From Streptomyces lienomycini (GTDB lineage: Bacteria; Actinomycetota; Actinomycetes; Streptomycetales; Streptomycetaceae), in the NCBI RefSeq assembly GCF_027947595.1, contig NZ_CP116257.1, positions 1,302,001-1,366,000 of the forward strand: a DNA stretch of 64,000 bases, written 5' to 3'. Both the position numbers and the translations under genes were made by a program. Shown piece after piece: positions 1 through 8,715 of the stretch. The stretch's first letter is position 1. Each line of letters opens with the position of its first letter. The notes under the pieces were generated by a model. It was not told the origin of the DNA. It saw only the letters and a list, made by a program, of their open reading frames with translations, and did no database searches.

Positions 1-150
<150 letters not shown>

Positions 151-246
151 CTAACCCTGTCGGCCACGGCTCACATCGTGGCACGGCTTCGCGCCGGGGT
201 GACCCCGCACGCTCCGTGATCCCTTCTGTATACCTGCGAGACCCCC

Positions 247-262
247 CTTGGTCTAGTCCACA
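247..262. promoter_or_regulatory. dre operator (DasR box), dasR-proximal
   Basis: CTTGGTCTAGTCCACA is an imperfect palindrome matching the DasR operator consensus, roughly ACTGGTCTAGACCAGT. It lies about 135 bases upstream of dasR and 305 bases upstream of dasA, so autoregulation of dasR is the likely role. The match is visible; binding is inferred. Confidence 0.8.
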
Positions 263-438
263 GGCGGGTTCGACGCCGCTGGTACGCGCGTTCGGAACCG
301 TACCGGCACGTCATTCGGTGGGGGGTGGTACACCCGGTCCCGGTCCGCCCGATCTGCCGCTTGCGCAATGAAAGGTCCCTGCATATCTCGGTCCCATCAC
401 GGACGGCCGGACTGGGTTTGAACACCCTTGACAGTCCT

Positions 439-454
439 ATTGGTCTGGGCCAAG
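439..454. promoter_or_regulatory. dre operator within the dasA promoter
   Basis: ATTGGTCTGGGCCAAG matches the dre palindrome. It begins five bases after the TTGACA hexamer (428-433) and covers the spacer and the place where a -10 box would sit, so bound DasR would block RNA polymerase at dasA. Confidence 0.8.
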
Positions 455-462
455 CTCCCCGT

Positions 463-478
463 ACTGGTCTACACCATT
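463..478. promoter_or_regulatory. second dre operator upstream of dasA
   Basis: ACTGGTCTACACCATT is a second DasR-type palindrome, centred 24 bases from the previous one. This is close to two helical turns, so two repressor dimers could occupy the same DNA face. A weaker partial copy (ATTGGTCCAGG) begins at 476. Confidence 0.78.
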
Positions 479-567
479 GGTCCAGGTCCCGGCCCCATGG
501 GCGGTCCGCGTCGACGAGCAACCGCGGGGAGGCAGGGGGGTTTTGTGGCATCCCTGAGGAGGGTGGC

Positions 568-1845
568 GTGAAGCGCAAGCTGATAGCCGCGATCGGTATC
601 GCGGGCATGATGGTCTCGATCGCGGCATGCGGCGGCGACAGCGACGACGACGGCAAGAAGGCCGGAGCCGACGGCTACGCCGGCGAGACGCTCACCGTGT
701 GGGTGATGGACGGGTCCTCGCCGGACGACTGGCAGGCGGACCTCGCCAAGGAGTTCGAGGCGAAGACCAAGGCCAAGGTCAAGTTCGAGATCCAGAAGTG
801 GAACGGTATCCAGCAGAAGCTGACCACCGCTCTCTCCGAGGAGAACCCGCCCGACGTCTTCGAGATCGGCAACACTCAGACCCCGGCCTACGCCAAGACC
901 GGCGGCCTCGCGGACCTGAGCGACCTGAAGGGCGAGATCGGCACCGACTGGTCCGAGTCCCTCAACAAGTCCGCCGTCTTCGACGGCAAGCAGTACGCGG
1001 CGCCGTGGTTCGTGGTCAACCGCGTGGTCGTCTACAACAAGAAGATCTGGGCGGACGCGGGCATCAAGGAGACGCCCAAGACCCGCGACGAGTTCTACAA
1101 CGACCTCAAGACGATCGGCGAGAAGACCGACGCCGAGCCGATCTACCTGCCCGGCCAGAACTGGTACCACTTCGTGGGCCTGGTCATCGGCGAGGGCGCC
1201 GAGCTGGTCAAGAAGGACGGCGACAAGTACGTCTCCAACCTGGACGACCCGAAGGTCGCCGCGGCCACCGAGACCTACAAGAAGTTCCAGGCCCTGTCCA
1301 AGGCCCCCAAGGACAAGGACGAGGCCACCCCGCAGCAGGGTGAGATCTTCGCCAAGGGCAAGACGGGCTCCTTCATCGGCATGGGCTGGGAGGGCGCCAC
1401 GGCGATCACCACCAACCCGGCGATCGAGAAGGACCTCGGCTACTTCACCATCCCGGGTGCCACGGCGGACAAGCCTGAGGGCGTCTTCCTCGGCGGCTCC
1501 AACCTGGCCGTCGCCGCGGGCAGCAAGAAGCAGGAGCTGGCCAAGGAGTTCCTGAAGCTCGCGCTCTCCGACAAGTTCGAAGGTGCCCTCGCCAAGGCCA
1601 ACGGCGTCATCCCGAACAAGGACGCCCTGCAGAGCAATCTGAAGGGCAACGCCGCCGCCGAGGCCGCCGCGCCGGCCTCCGCGACCGGTGACACCACACC
1701 GCTGATCCCGGAGTGGGCCGCGGTCGAGAACGACCCGAACCCGATCAAGACGTACCTGACGGCCGTCCTGAAGGGGAAGTCCCCGGCCGAGGCCGCCAAG
1801 CAGGTCGAGGGCGAGTTCAACAAGCGCCTGGCGCAGCAGCAGTAG
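568..1845 (+). CDS. dasA: DasA, chitobiose ABC transporter substrate-binding lipoprotein
   Basis: 425 residues from GTG at 568, chosen because GAGGAGG sits just upstream and the frame then opens with a lipoprotein signal peptide. The signal is a KRK n-region, a hydrophobic stretch and a lipobox IAAC with Cys21. The rest is a family 1 extracellular sugar-binding protein, with the typical opening ETLTVWVMDG and EIGNTQTPAYAKTG. DasA captures N,N'-diacetylchitobiose at the cell surface and passes it to DasBC; loss in Streptomyces affects development. It is the first gene of dasABC-dasD and follows two dre operators. The ATPase is expected to be the shared MsiK encoded elsewhere, since none is present here. 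Confidence 0.95.
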   Translation: MKRKLIAAIGIAGMMVSIAACGGDSDDDGKKAGADGYAGETLTVWVMDGSSPDDWQADLAKEFEAKTKAKVKFEIQKWNGIQQKLTTALSEENPPDVFEIGNTQTPAYAKTGGLADLSDLKGEIGTDWSESLNKSAVFDGKQYAAPWFVVNRVVVYNKKIWADAGIKETPKTRDEFYNDLKTIGEKTDAEPIYLPGQNWYHFVGLVIGEGAELVKKDGDKYVSNLDDPKVAAATETYKKFQALSKAPKDKDEATPQQGEIFAKGKTGSFIGMGWEGATAITTNPAIEKDLGYFTIPGATADKPEGVFLGGSNLAVAAGSKKQELAKEFLKLALSDKFEGALAKANGVIPNKDALQSNLKGNAAAEAAAPASATGDTTPLIPEWAAVENDPNPIKTYLTAVLKGKSPAEAAKQVEGEFNKRLAQQQ

Positions 1846-1932
1846 CACCGGGCGAGCCGGGGCGGGGGCCCGCACACGCGGCCCCCGTCCCGGCGTCGAG
1901 GCGAACAGGTCGAGAAGAGAGAGACCGCGAGC

Positions 1933-2919
1933 ATGACCGTGCAGACCGAACGGCCGCCCTCAGGCCCGTCGGACGTCCGCAAGGCGGACGGTGGGGGAAC
2001 CGGCGGGCCGAGAGCGGGAGCCGCGAAGCGTGCCCGCGCGCTGGGCCCGTATCTGCTGTTGCTGCCCGCCGCCGCGGCCACCGTGCTGCTGCTCGGCTGG
2101 CCGCTGCTGAAGGACCTCCTGCTGTCCTTCCAGAACCTCAACATGGCGCAGCTGATCCAGCACGTCACCGAGTGGACCGGCTTCGACAACTACAAGGAGG
2201 TCCTCACCGGCGAGGACTTCTGGCGCGTCACCCTCCGCTCGATCCTCTTCACCGCGGTCAACGTCGTCCTGACGATGGTGGTGGGCGCCCTCATCGGCCT
2301 GCTCCTGGCCCGCCTCGGCAGGGTGATGCGGTTCGTCCTGATGATCGGCCTGGTGCTGGCGTGGGCCATGCCGGTGGTCGCCGCGACCACCGTCTACCAG
2401 TGGCTCTTCGCCCAGCGCTTCGGCGTCGTCAACTGGGTGCTCGACAAGCTCGGCTGGCACTCCATGGCCGACTTCAGCTGGACCGGCAGCCAGTTCTCGA
2501 CCTTCTTCGTCGTCACCGTGCTGATCGTCTGGATGTCCGTCCCGTTCGTCGCGATCAACCTGTACGCGGCGACGACCACCATCCCCGGCGAGCTGTACGA
2601 GGCCGCCGCCCTCGACGGCGCCGGCATGTGGCGCAGCTTCACCTCGGTGACCCTGCCGTTCCTGCGTCCGTTCCTCTACGCGACGACGTTCCTGGAAGTC
2701 ATCTGGATCTTCAAGGCGTTCGTTCAGGTCTACACGTTCAACGGCGGCGGACCCGACCGGCTCACCGAGATCCTGCCCGTCTACGCGTACGTGGAGGGCG
2801 TCGGCAACCAGCACTACGGCATGGGCGCCGCGATCGCGGTCCTCACCATCCTGATCATGCTCGCCCTGACCGCCTACTACCTCAGGATCGTGCTCAAGCA
2901 AGAGGAGGACGAGCTGTGA
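1933..2919 (+). CDS. dasB: DasB, sugar ABC transporter permease
   Basis: 328 residues with six predicted membrane segments after a Gly/Arg-rich cytoplasmic N-terminus of about 35 residues. The EAA loop that contacts the ATPase is visible near residue 223 (YEAAALDGAG, then TLPFLRP). It belongs to the MalF-like binding-protein-dependent permeases. It starts 87 bases after dasA and its TGA overlaps the dasC GTG, so the two permease halves are translationally coupled. Together with DasC it forms the chitobiose channel. Confidence 0.93.
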   Translation: MTVQTERPPSGPSDVRKADGGGTGGPRAGAAKRARALGPYLLLLPAAAATVLLLGWPLLKDLLLSFQNLNMAQLIQHVTEWTGFDNYKEVLTGEDFWRVTLRSILFTAVNVVLTMVVGALIGLLLARLGRVMRFVLMIGLVLAWAMPVVAATTVYQWLFAQRFGVVNWVLDKLGWHSMADFSWTGSQFSTFFVVTVLIVWMSVPFVAINLYAATTTIPGELYEAAALDGAGMWRSFTSVTLPFLRPFLYATTFLEVIWIFKAFVQVYTFNGGGPDRLTEILPVYAYVEGVGNQHYGMGAAIAVLTILIMLALTAYYLRIVLKQEEDEL

Positions 2920-3746
2920 AGCGCTCGCTCTACGGCCGCCTGTGGCCCAACGTCACGGCCGTCGTCCTGTTCGTCGGCCTCGTCTTCCCCGTCTACTGGA
3001 TGTTCTCCACGGCCTTCAAGCCGACCGGTGACATCATCTCCGAGGACCCGGTCTGGTTCCCGACCGACATCACCTTCGAGCACTTCAAGACCGCGACCGA
3101 GGCCGACCACTTCTGGACGTACGTCAGCAACTCGCTCATCGTCACGGTCCTCGCGGTCGTCTTCTCCCTGGTCATCGCGCTGGCCGGGTCCTTCGCCCTG
3201 GCGCGGATGCGGTTCAGGGGGCGGCGCGGTTTCATCGTCGGCTTCATGCTCGCCCAGATGGCGCCCTGGGAAGTCATGGTCATCGCGATCTACATGATCG
3301 TGCGCGACGCGTCGATGCTGAACAGCCTGGTGCCGCTCACCCTCTTCTACATGATGATGATCCTGCCCTTCACCATCCTGACGCTGCGCGGCTTCGTCGC
3401 CGCCGTGCCCAAGGAGCTGGAGGAGTCGGCGATGGTCGACGGCTGCACCCGCATGCAGGCGTTCCGGCGCGTCATCCTGCCGCTGCTCGCCCCCGGCCTG
3501 ATGTCCACGTCGATGTTCGGCTTCATCACCGCCTGGAACGAGCTGCCCCTCGTCCTGGTCGTCAACAAGGAGGCGGAGTCCCAGACCCTGCCGCTGTGGC
3601 TGACCAGCTTCCAGACCGTCTTCGGGGACAACTGGGGGGCGACCATGGCAGCCTCCTCCCTGTTCGCCATCCCGATCCTGATCCTCTTCGTCTACCTCCA
3701 GCGCAAGGCCGTCAGCGGCCTGACCGCCGGCGCCGTGAAGGGATAA
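2916..3746 (+). CDS. dasC: DasC, sugar ABC transporter permease
   Basis: 276 residues from GTG at 2916, overlapping the dasB stop as GTGA, with GAGGAGG at 2902-2908. It is a MalG-type permease with six membrane segments. The EAA-like loop reads LEESAMVDGCTRMQAF near residue 168, a slightly divergent form of EAA-x3-G. The C-terminal segment is typical of second permease subunits. It is followed after eight bases by dasD in the same operon. Confidence 0.93.
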   Translation: MKRSLYGRLWPNVTAVVLFVGLVFPVYWMFSTAFKPTGDIISEDPVWFPTDITFEHFKTATEADHFWTYVSNSLIVTVLAVVFSLVIALAGSFALARMRFRGRRGFIVGFMLAQMAPWEVMVIAIYMIVRDASMLNSLVPLTLFYMMMILPFTILTLRGFVAAVPKELEESAMVDGCTRMQAFRRVILPLLAPGLMSTSMFGFITAWNELPLVLVVNKEAESQTLPLWLTSFQTVFGDNWGATMAASSLFAIPILILFVYLQRKAVSGLTAGAVKG

Positions 3747-3754
3747 CGCCACCG

Positions 3755-5245
3755 ATGACGACCATCGCCAGGGCCACCGACACCCTCACGCGTGACGCGC
3801 TCACCGTCCTCCAGCCCGGCTTCGCCGGCACCACCGCCCCCGACTGGCTGCTGCGCCGCCTCGGCGAGGGACTGGCCTCCGTCGCCCTGTTCGGCCGCAA
3901 CGTCACCTCGCCCGAGCAGGTGGCCGCCCTGACCGCGCAGTTGCGCGCCGAGCACGAGGACGTGCTGGTCGCGATCGACGAGGAGGGGGGTGACGTCACC
4001 CGGCTCGAGGTGCGTACCGGCTCCTCCTTCCCCGGCAACCACGCCCTCGGCGCGGTGGACGACGTCGGGCTCACCCGCGCGGTCGCCGCCGAGCTGGGCC
4101 GACGGCTCGCCGCCGCGGGCGTCGACTTCAACTGGGCGCCGTCCGCCGACGTGAACTCCAACCCGGACAACCCGGTCATCGGCGTACGCGCCTTCGGTGC
4201 CGACACCGACCTGGTCGCCCGGCACACCGCCGCCTACGTCACCGGGATGCAGTCCGTCGGCGTGGCCACCTGCACCAAGCACTTCCCGGGGCACGGCGAC
4301 ACGGGCGTCGACTCCCACCACGCCATGCCGCGCATCGACGTCTCCGCCGAGGTGCTGGCCGAACGCGACCTGGTCCCGTTCCGGGCGGCCATCGCGGCCG
4401 GCAGCCGCGCGGTGATGAGCGCCCACATCCTGGTCCCGGCCCTGGACCCGGACCGCCCCGCGACGCTGTCCCGCCGGATCCTGACCGACCTGCTCCGCGG
4501 CGAGCTGGGCTACGACGGGCTCATCGTCACCGACGGCATCGAGATGAAGGCCATCGCCGGCACCTACGGCATCGAACGCGGCACCGCCATGGCCATCGCC
4601 GCCGGAGCCGACGCGATCTGCGTGGGCGGCGGCCTCTGCGACGAGGGCACCGTACGGCGGCTGAGCGACGCGCTGGTCGAGGCCGTCCGTGCGGGCGAGC
4701 TGCCCGAGGAGCGGCTGGCCGACGCGGCGGAACGGGTCCGGGCGCTGGCCCGCTGGACCGCGGCGCACCGTCCGGACGGCCGGGACGGGGACACCGCCGA
4801 CGGCGACGTGGGCCTGCGCGCGGCCCGCCGTGCCCTGCGCGTCACCGTCGCCGAGGACTTCGCCCCGCTCACCGAGCCGCCGTACGTCGCCGCGTTCTCC
4901 CCCGTGGCGAACATCGCGGTCGGCGACGAGACCCCCTGGGGCGTCGCCGCCGAGCTGGTCCGCCTGCTCCCGGGCACCGAGACCGGCAGCTTCGGCGGCA
5001 CCGACGCCGGGGCCGGGGCGCTGGCCGCGGCGGGCTCGCGCCGCATCGTCGCCGTCGTCCGCGACGAGCACCGCCACCCGTGGATGGGGGCGGCCCTGGA
5101 CGTGCTGCTGGCGGCCCGGCCCGACACGGTCGTCGTCGAGATGGGCGTCCCGCGCGCCGAGCCCCGCGGCGCCCTCCACGTGGCCACCCACGGCGCGGCC
5201 CGCGTCTGCGGCCGGGCGGCGGCGGAGGCCGTCGCGGGCGTCTGA
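3755..5245 (+). CDS. dasD: DasD, beta-N-acetylglucosaminidase (GH3)
   Basis: 496 residues with no signal peptide, so a cytoplasmic enzyme. It is a glycoside hydrolase family 3 protein of the NagZ type. The conserved KHFPGHGDT loop near residues 174-182 carries the His/Asp general acid-base pair of this subgroup, and IVTDGIEM near residue 258 contains the aspartate nucleophile. It is longer than E. coli NagZ (about 340 residues) because of an extra C-terminal domain from about residue 350. Located eight bases behind the chitobiose permease genes, it would cleave imported (GlcNAc)2 to N-acetylglucosamine. The start ATG follows GAAGGGA. Confidence 0.9.
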   Translation: MTTIARATDTLTRDALTVLQPGFAGTTAPDWLLRRLGEGLASVALFGRNVTSPEQVAALTAQLRAEHEDVLVAIDEEGGDVTRLEVRTGSSFPGNHALGAVDDVGLTRAVAAELGRRLAAAGVDFNWAPSADVNSNPDNPVIGVRAFGADTDLVARHTAAYVTGMQSVGVATCTKHFPGHGDTGVDSHHAMPRIDVSAEVLAERDLVPFRAAIAAGSRAVMSAHILVPALDPDRPATLSRRILTDLLRGELGYDGLIVTDGIEMKAIAGTYGIERGTAMAIAAGADAICVGGGLCDEGTVRRLSDALVEAVRAGELPEERLADAAERVRALARWTAAHRPDGRDGDTADGDVGLRAARRALRVTVAEDFAPLTEPPYVAAFSPVANIAVGDETPWGVAAELVRLLPGTETGSFGGTDAGAGALAAAGSRRIVAVVRDEHRHPWMGAALDVLLAARPDTVVVEMGVPRAEPRGALHVATHGAARVCGRAAAEAVAGV

Positions 5246-5264
5246 CGCCCACCCGTTCCGGACA

Positions 5265-5303
5265 CCGAAGGCGCCGGCCCCCGCCAGGGGACGGCGCCTT
5301 CGG
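5265..5303. terminator. bidirectional terminator after dasD
   Basis: Perfect 11-base inverted repeat, CCGAAGGCGCC (5265-5275) and GGCGCCTTCGG (5293-5303), with a 17-base loop, 20 bases after the dasD stop. Confidence 0.75.
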
Positions 5304-5334
5304 CGTGCGTGCGGGGGCCCGGGGTGCGGGTACG

Positions 5335-5373
5335 ACGAAGGCGCCGGCCCCCGTCGGGGATCCGGCGCCTCGT
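5335..5373. terminator. terminator at the 3' side of nagB
   Basis: Second hairpin with arms ACGAAGGCGCCGG (5335-5347) and CCGGCGCCTCGT (5362-5373), one bulged base. It repeats the left arm and loop start of the previous terminator almost exactly and lies 50 bases beyond the nagB stop on the opposite strand. Confidence 0.7.
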
Positions 5374-5423
5374 GCGTGGACGTCAGGCCGGGCGGCTCCG
5401 TCCCGCGGGCTCGGGCGGGACGG

Positions 5424-6209
5424 TCAGATGCCCTGCCAGTCGGGCTTGTGGGCGAAGGTGTGCCGGAAGTAGTCGGCGAGCTTCAGCTTGGCGGCGGCGG
5501 CCTCGTCGACGACGACCGTGGCGTGCGGGTGCAGCTGCAGCGCGGAGGCCGGGCAGACGGCCGCGACCGGACCCTCGACGCTCGCGGCGACCGCGTCGGC
5601 CTTCCCCTCCCCGGTGGCGAGCAGCACCACGTGCCGGGCCTCCAGGATGGTGCCGATGCCCTGCGTGATCACGTGGTGCGGCACCTGCTCGATGTCGCCG
5701 TCGAAGAAGCGCGCGTTGTCGACGCGGGTCTGCTCGGTCAGCGTCTTGATCCGCGTCCGGGAGGCGAGCGAGGAGCACGGTTCGTTGAAACCGATGTGCC
5801 CGTCGGTGCCGATGCCCAGCAGCTGGAGGTCGACCCCGCCGGCCTCGCCCAGCGCCCGGTCGTAGGCCTCGCAGGCGCCCTGCACGTCGGCGGACGTGCC
5901 GTCGGGACCCATGAACGCGTCCATGCCGACGCCCAGCGGCTCGAGCACCTCGCGCCGCAGCACCGAGCGGTACGACTCCGGGTGCTCCGCGGGCAGGCCC
6001 ACGTACTCGTCGAGCTGGGCGATCCGCGCCCGCGCGGTGTCCACGGCGCCCGAGCGCACCTTGGCCGCCAGCGCCTCGTACACGGGCAGCGGCGTCGAGC
6101 CGGTGGCCACCCCGAGCAGGGCTTCGGGCTTGCGCCGGAGCAGCTGTGCCATGGCCTCGGCTATGAGTTCGCCGCCCGCCTTGGCATCGGGAACGATGAC
6201 AACTTCCAC
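5424..6209 (-). CDS. nagB: NagB, glucosamine-6-phosphate deaminase
   Basis: 261 residues, close to the 266 of E. coli NagB. It converts glucosamine-6-phosphate to fructose-6-phosphate and ammonia, feeding chitin-derived sugar into glycolysis. Key parts are visible: the sugar-phosphate loop GVATGSTPLPVYEAL, LDEYVG with the catalytic Asp67, and GIGTDGHIGFNEP with Asp136, His138 and Glu143. Its substrate is also the effector that releases DasR. Two dre sites lie upstream, at about 52 and 222 bases from the ATG, so it belongs to the same regulon as dasABC although transcribed convergently to it. Confidence 0.95.
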   Translation of the reverse strand: MEVVIVPDAKAGGELIAEAMAQLLRRKPEALLGVATGSTPLPVYEALAAKVRSGAVDTARARIAQLDEYVGLPAEHPESYRSVLRREVLEPLGVGMDAFMGPDGTSADVQGACEAYDRALGEAGGVDLQLLGIGTDGHIGFNEPCSSLASRTRIKTLTEQTRVDNARFFDGDIEQVPHHVITQGIGTILEARHVVLLATGEGKADAVAASVEGPVAAVCPASALQLHPHATVVVDEAAAAKLKLADYFRHTFAHKPDWQGI

Positions 6210-6260
6210 GCTGGCCTGCCGTTTCGAAGAGAGGACTCACCCGGGGTCCGGGACTGGCTA

Positions 6261-6276
6261 TGTGGTTTAGACCAAT
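6261..6276. promoter_or_regulatory. dre operator at the nagB promoter
   Basis: TGTGGTTTAGACCAAT; read from the nagB strand it is ATTGGTCTAAACCACA, a good match to the DasR box. It sits 52-67 bases upstream of the nagB ATG. Confidence 0.82.
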
Positions 6277-6430
6277 CTAACAGAGTGCGACCCCGCGGTC
6301 GCGCCGAAACGGTCCGCCGGTTGGGCCCCGCGCGTGGGCCAACAGGGTTACGCTTCTGGCGGCTGCCGGCGCACCCGTGCGGCCGGCACCACCACCGACA
6401 ACAAACAACGTCCACCGCATGGACACGGTT

Positions 6431-6446
6431 AGTGGTCTAGTCCACA
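6431..6446. promoter_or_regulatory. distal dre operator between nagB and the kinase gene
   Basis: AGTGGTCTAGTCCACA is one of the most symmetrical dre boxes in the window, yet it lies 222 bases upstream of nagB and 315 bases from the kinase start. It may serve a second nagB promoter or support looping with the proximal site. Confidence 0.72.
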
Positions 6447-6760
6447 ATGGTCATCAAGGCACCGACCGTGTCGCTCACGCAAGGTGATCGTCTGGCTTCC
6501 GTCCTCCCCGCACAGGAGGACGGACCGAGGAACCGGAGCTCTCTGCCCTGACTGCCCCGGCTCCTCATCCTTCGGCCGACCGGGACCGCACACCCCACGG
6601 CCGATGTTGCTCCGGGCTGCGGTGCCGGGAGGGCTGAGGGTCCCTCTCAGGCGCCGCGGCCCGCGGGTGTTTCCGGGGGGTCGCTGCGGCGGGGGCGGGG
6701 GGAGCTGTGGAGGCCGACTGGTTTCGATCACCGTCCGTACCGCCAGGTACGCTCGGCCTC

Positions 6761-8236
6761 GTGCCCTCCATGAACGAACTCGTACGCCAGCACACCGCAC
6801 TCGACGACTCCGATCTCGAGTGGCTCCATCTGCTGGTCTCGGAGTGGCAGCTTCTCTCCGACCTCTCCTTCGCCGACCTGGTCCTGTGGGTCCCCACCCG
6901 CGACGGCACCCGCTACGTCTCCGTCGCCCAGATGCGGCCCAACACCGGCCCCACCTCCTACCAGGACGACATGGTCGGCCACCTGGTCCCGCGCGGCCGG
7001 CGGCCCATGCTGGACGCCGCCCTGGACGAGGGCCGCATCGTGCGCGAGGGCGACCCCGAGTGGCGCGAGGAGGTCCCGGTCCGCGTCGAGTCCATCCCCG
7101 TACGCCGCCAGGGCCGCGTCCTGGGCGTCATCGCCCGCAACACCAACCTGCTCACCGTGCGTACACCGAGCCGCCTGGAGCTGACCTATCTGCAGAGCGC
7201 CTCGGACCTGGCCCAGATGATCGCGGCCGGCGCCTTCCCGTTCGAGAACCAGCAGGTCGACATGGACGCCTCGCCCCGCGTCGGTGACGGCCTGATCAGG
7301 GTCGACGGCGACGGCATCGTCCAGTACGCCTCCCCGAACGCGCTGTCGGCCTACCACCGCATGGGTCTGGCCGCCGATCTGGTCGGCCACCACCTGGGCC
7401 GGACCACCGCCGAACTCGCCCCCTCCCGCGGCCCGGTGGACGAGGCCCTCGCCAAGGTGGCCAGCGGCTGGGCGCCGCGCGAGTTCGAGATCGAGGCGCA
7501 CGACGGAGTGATCCAGTTCCGCGCCATCCCGCTCAAACCCAAGGGCACCCGCATCGGTTCGCTGGTGCTCCTGCGCGACGTGACGGAACTGCGTCGCCGT
7601 GAGCGCGAGTTGATCACCAAGGACGCCACCATCCGGGAGATCCACCACCGGGTGAAGAACAACCTCCAGACGGTGGCCGCCCTGCTGCGCCTCCAGGCCC
7701 GGCGCATCGAGTCCGACCGGGGCCGCGAGGCGCTGGAGGAGGCCGTGCGCCGGGTGGGCTCGATCGCGATCGTGCACGAGACGCTCTCCCAGAACCTGGA
7801 CGAGCGCGTGGAGTTCGACGAGATCGCCGACCGGGTGCTGGCCATGGTGGCCGAGATCTCCCCGGGCAGGGTCACCGGCCGGCGCACCGGACGCTTCGGC
7901 ATCCTCGACGCCGAGGTCGCCACCCCGCTGTCCATGGTGCTGACCGAGGTGCTGCAGAACGCCCTGGAGCACGGCTTCCGGGACAGCGACACCGGCACGG
8001 TCGAGGTCTCGGCGGTCCGTGGCGGCACGACCAAGGAGGCCAGGCTCCTGGTCACCGTCCAGGACGACGGCGTCGGTCTGCCCGACGACTTCGACCCGCA
8101 CCGCTCCGGCAACCTCGGCCTGCAGATCGTGCGCACCCTGGTGGAGGGCGAGTTGGGCGGCACCTTCGACATGGTCCCGGCCCCCGGGCACGGCACCCGG
8201 GTGATCCTCGACATCCCCGTGCCCGCCGCGAAGTAG
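6761..8236 (+). CDS. PdtaS-like sensor histidine kinase (HisKA_2 type)
   Basis: 491 residues from GTG at 6761. The start is chosen because TACGCT at 6748-6753 ends seven bases before it, the arrangement of a leaderless mRNA, and there is no Shine-Dalgarno sequence; ATG at 6770 is the alternative. No membrane segments are seen, so it is cytosolic. An N-terminal GAF-like region (about 10-165) is followed by a PAS domain, then the HisKA_2 phosphoacceptor motif EIHHRVKNNLQ with His295, then an HATPase domain with DDGVGLPDDF and a late GNLGLQIVR box. This architecture matches mycobacterial PdtaS, also encoded beside a WhiB1-type gene. Its partner, probably an ANTAR-type regulator, is not in the window. 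Confidence 0.85.
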   Translation: MPSMNELVRQHTALDDSDLEWLHLLVSEWQLLSDLSFADLVLWVPTRDGTRYVSVAQMRPNTGPTSYQDDMVGHLVPRGRRPMLDAALDEGRIVREGDPEWREEVPVRVESIPVRRQGRVLGVIARNTNLLTVRTPSRLELTYLQSASDLAQMIAAGAFPFENQQVDMDASPRVGDGLIRVDGDGIVQYASPNALSAYHRMGLAADLVGHHLGRTTAELAPSRGPVDEALAKVASGWAPREFEIEAHDGVIQFRAIPLKPKGTRIGSLVLLRDVTELRRRERELITKDATIREIHHRVKNNLQTVAALLRLQARRIESDRGREALEEAVRRVGSIAIVHETLSQNLDERVEFDEIADRVLAMVAEISPGRVTGRRTGRFGILDAEVATPLSMVLTEVLQNALEHGFRDSDTGTVEVSAVRGGTTKEARLLVTVQDDGVGLPDDFDPHRSGNLGLQIVRTLVEGELGGTFDMVPAPGHGTRVILDIPVPAAK

Positions 8237-8303
8237 CGACAACGCGGAGGCGGAGGCCGCCGCGCGGGGCCGGACGGGCCGGGGCGCACGGTCCCGGGAC
8301 AGC

Positions 8304-8333
8304 AAAAAGCCCCGGACCGGTGAAGGTCCGAGG
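8304..8333 (-). terminator. intrinsic terminator of wblE
   Basis: On the minus strand a GCCTCGGACC/GGTCCGGGGC stem with a six-base loop is followed by a run of five T. It ends the wblE transcript and also separates it from the convergent kinase gene. Confidence 0.8.
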
Positions 8334-8457
8334 CCAGTGCTCGTGCGTTGCATCGTCCGATGCGCATCGGGGGTACTGCGCGCTGCGGCTCGGGAGCGGG
8401 GGGATGCGTACTCGCTGTACGCGCCGCCAAGCTGAGGCTGTCAGTAGGGGTCGGTTG

Positions 8458-8715
8458 TCAGGCGGAGGCCTGACGAGCCCGGTTGCGGGCGGCACGGCGC
8501 TTCATTGCGCGGCGCTCGTCCTCGCTGAGACCACCCCAGACGCCGGAGTCCTGGCCGGACTCGAGCGCCCACTGCAGGCACTGCTCCATGACGGGGCAGC
8601 GACGGCAGACGGCCTTGGCTTCCTCGATCTGCAGCAGCGCGGGACCGGTGTTGCCGATGGGGAAGAAGAGCTCGGGGTCTTCCTCGCGGCAAACGGCGCG
8701 GTGACGCCAGTCCAT
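8458..8715 (-). CDS. wblE: WblE, WhiB1-type iron-sulfur regulator
   Basis: 85 residues with the four cysteines that hold the [4Fe-4S] cluster at 9, 37, 40 and 46 (C-x27-C-x2-C-x5-C). The GVWGG turn follows at 58-62, then a basic C-terminal tail for DNA or sigma-factor contact. Length and spacing match WhiB1 of mycobacteria and WblE of Streptomyces, a nitric-oxide-sensing, probably essential regulator that binds the primary sigma factor. The ATG is preceded by GGAGAGG on the minus strand. A CRP-type palindrome lies 45-60 bases upstream. Confidence 0.93.
   Translation of the reverse strand: MDWRHRAVCREEDPELFFPIGNTGPALLQIEEAKAVCRRCPVMEQCLQWALESGQDSGVWGGLSEDERRAMKRRAARNRARQASA

Larger units (their letters stand above)
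6210..6760. other. nagB-kinase divergent intergenic region
   Basis: 551 bases without a convincing gene. It contains two dre palindromes on the nagB side, a 10-base perfect hairpin (TCCGTCCTCC at 6498-6507 with GGAGGACGGA at 6515-6524), and a -10 hexamer TACGCT (6748-6753) directly before the kinase start. The hairpin points to no known RNA family that I can recognise. Confidence 0.6.

Noticed and set aside
1713..3746. A 677-residue frame continuing into DasC
   Set aside because: The extension is out of frame with dasA and dasB and lacks family features; GTG at 2916 with GAGGAGG is the start.
6484..7287. A 267-codon frame beginning before the PdtaS-like kinase
   Set aside because: It is in another frame and reads as Arg/Pro/Gly-rich shadow; the kinase frame has all the domains.
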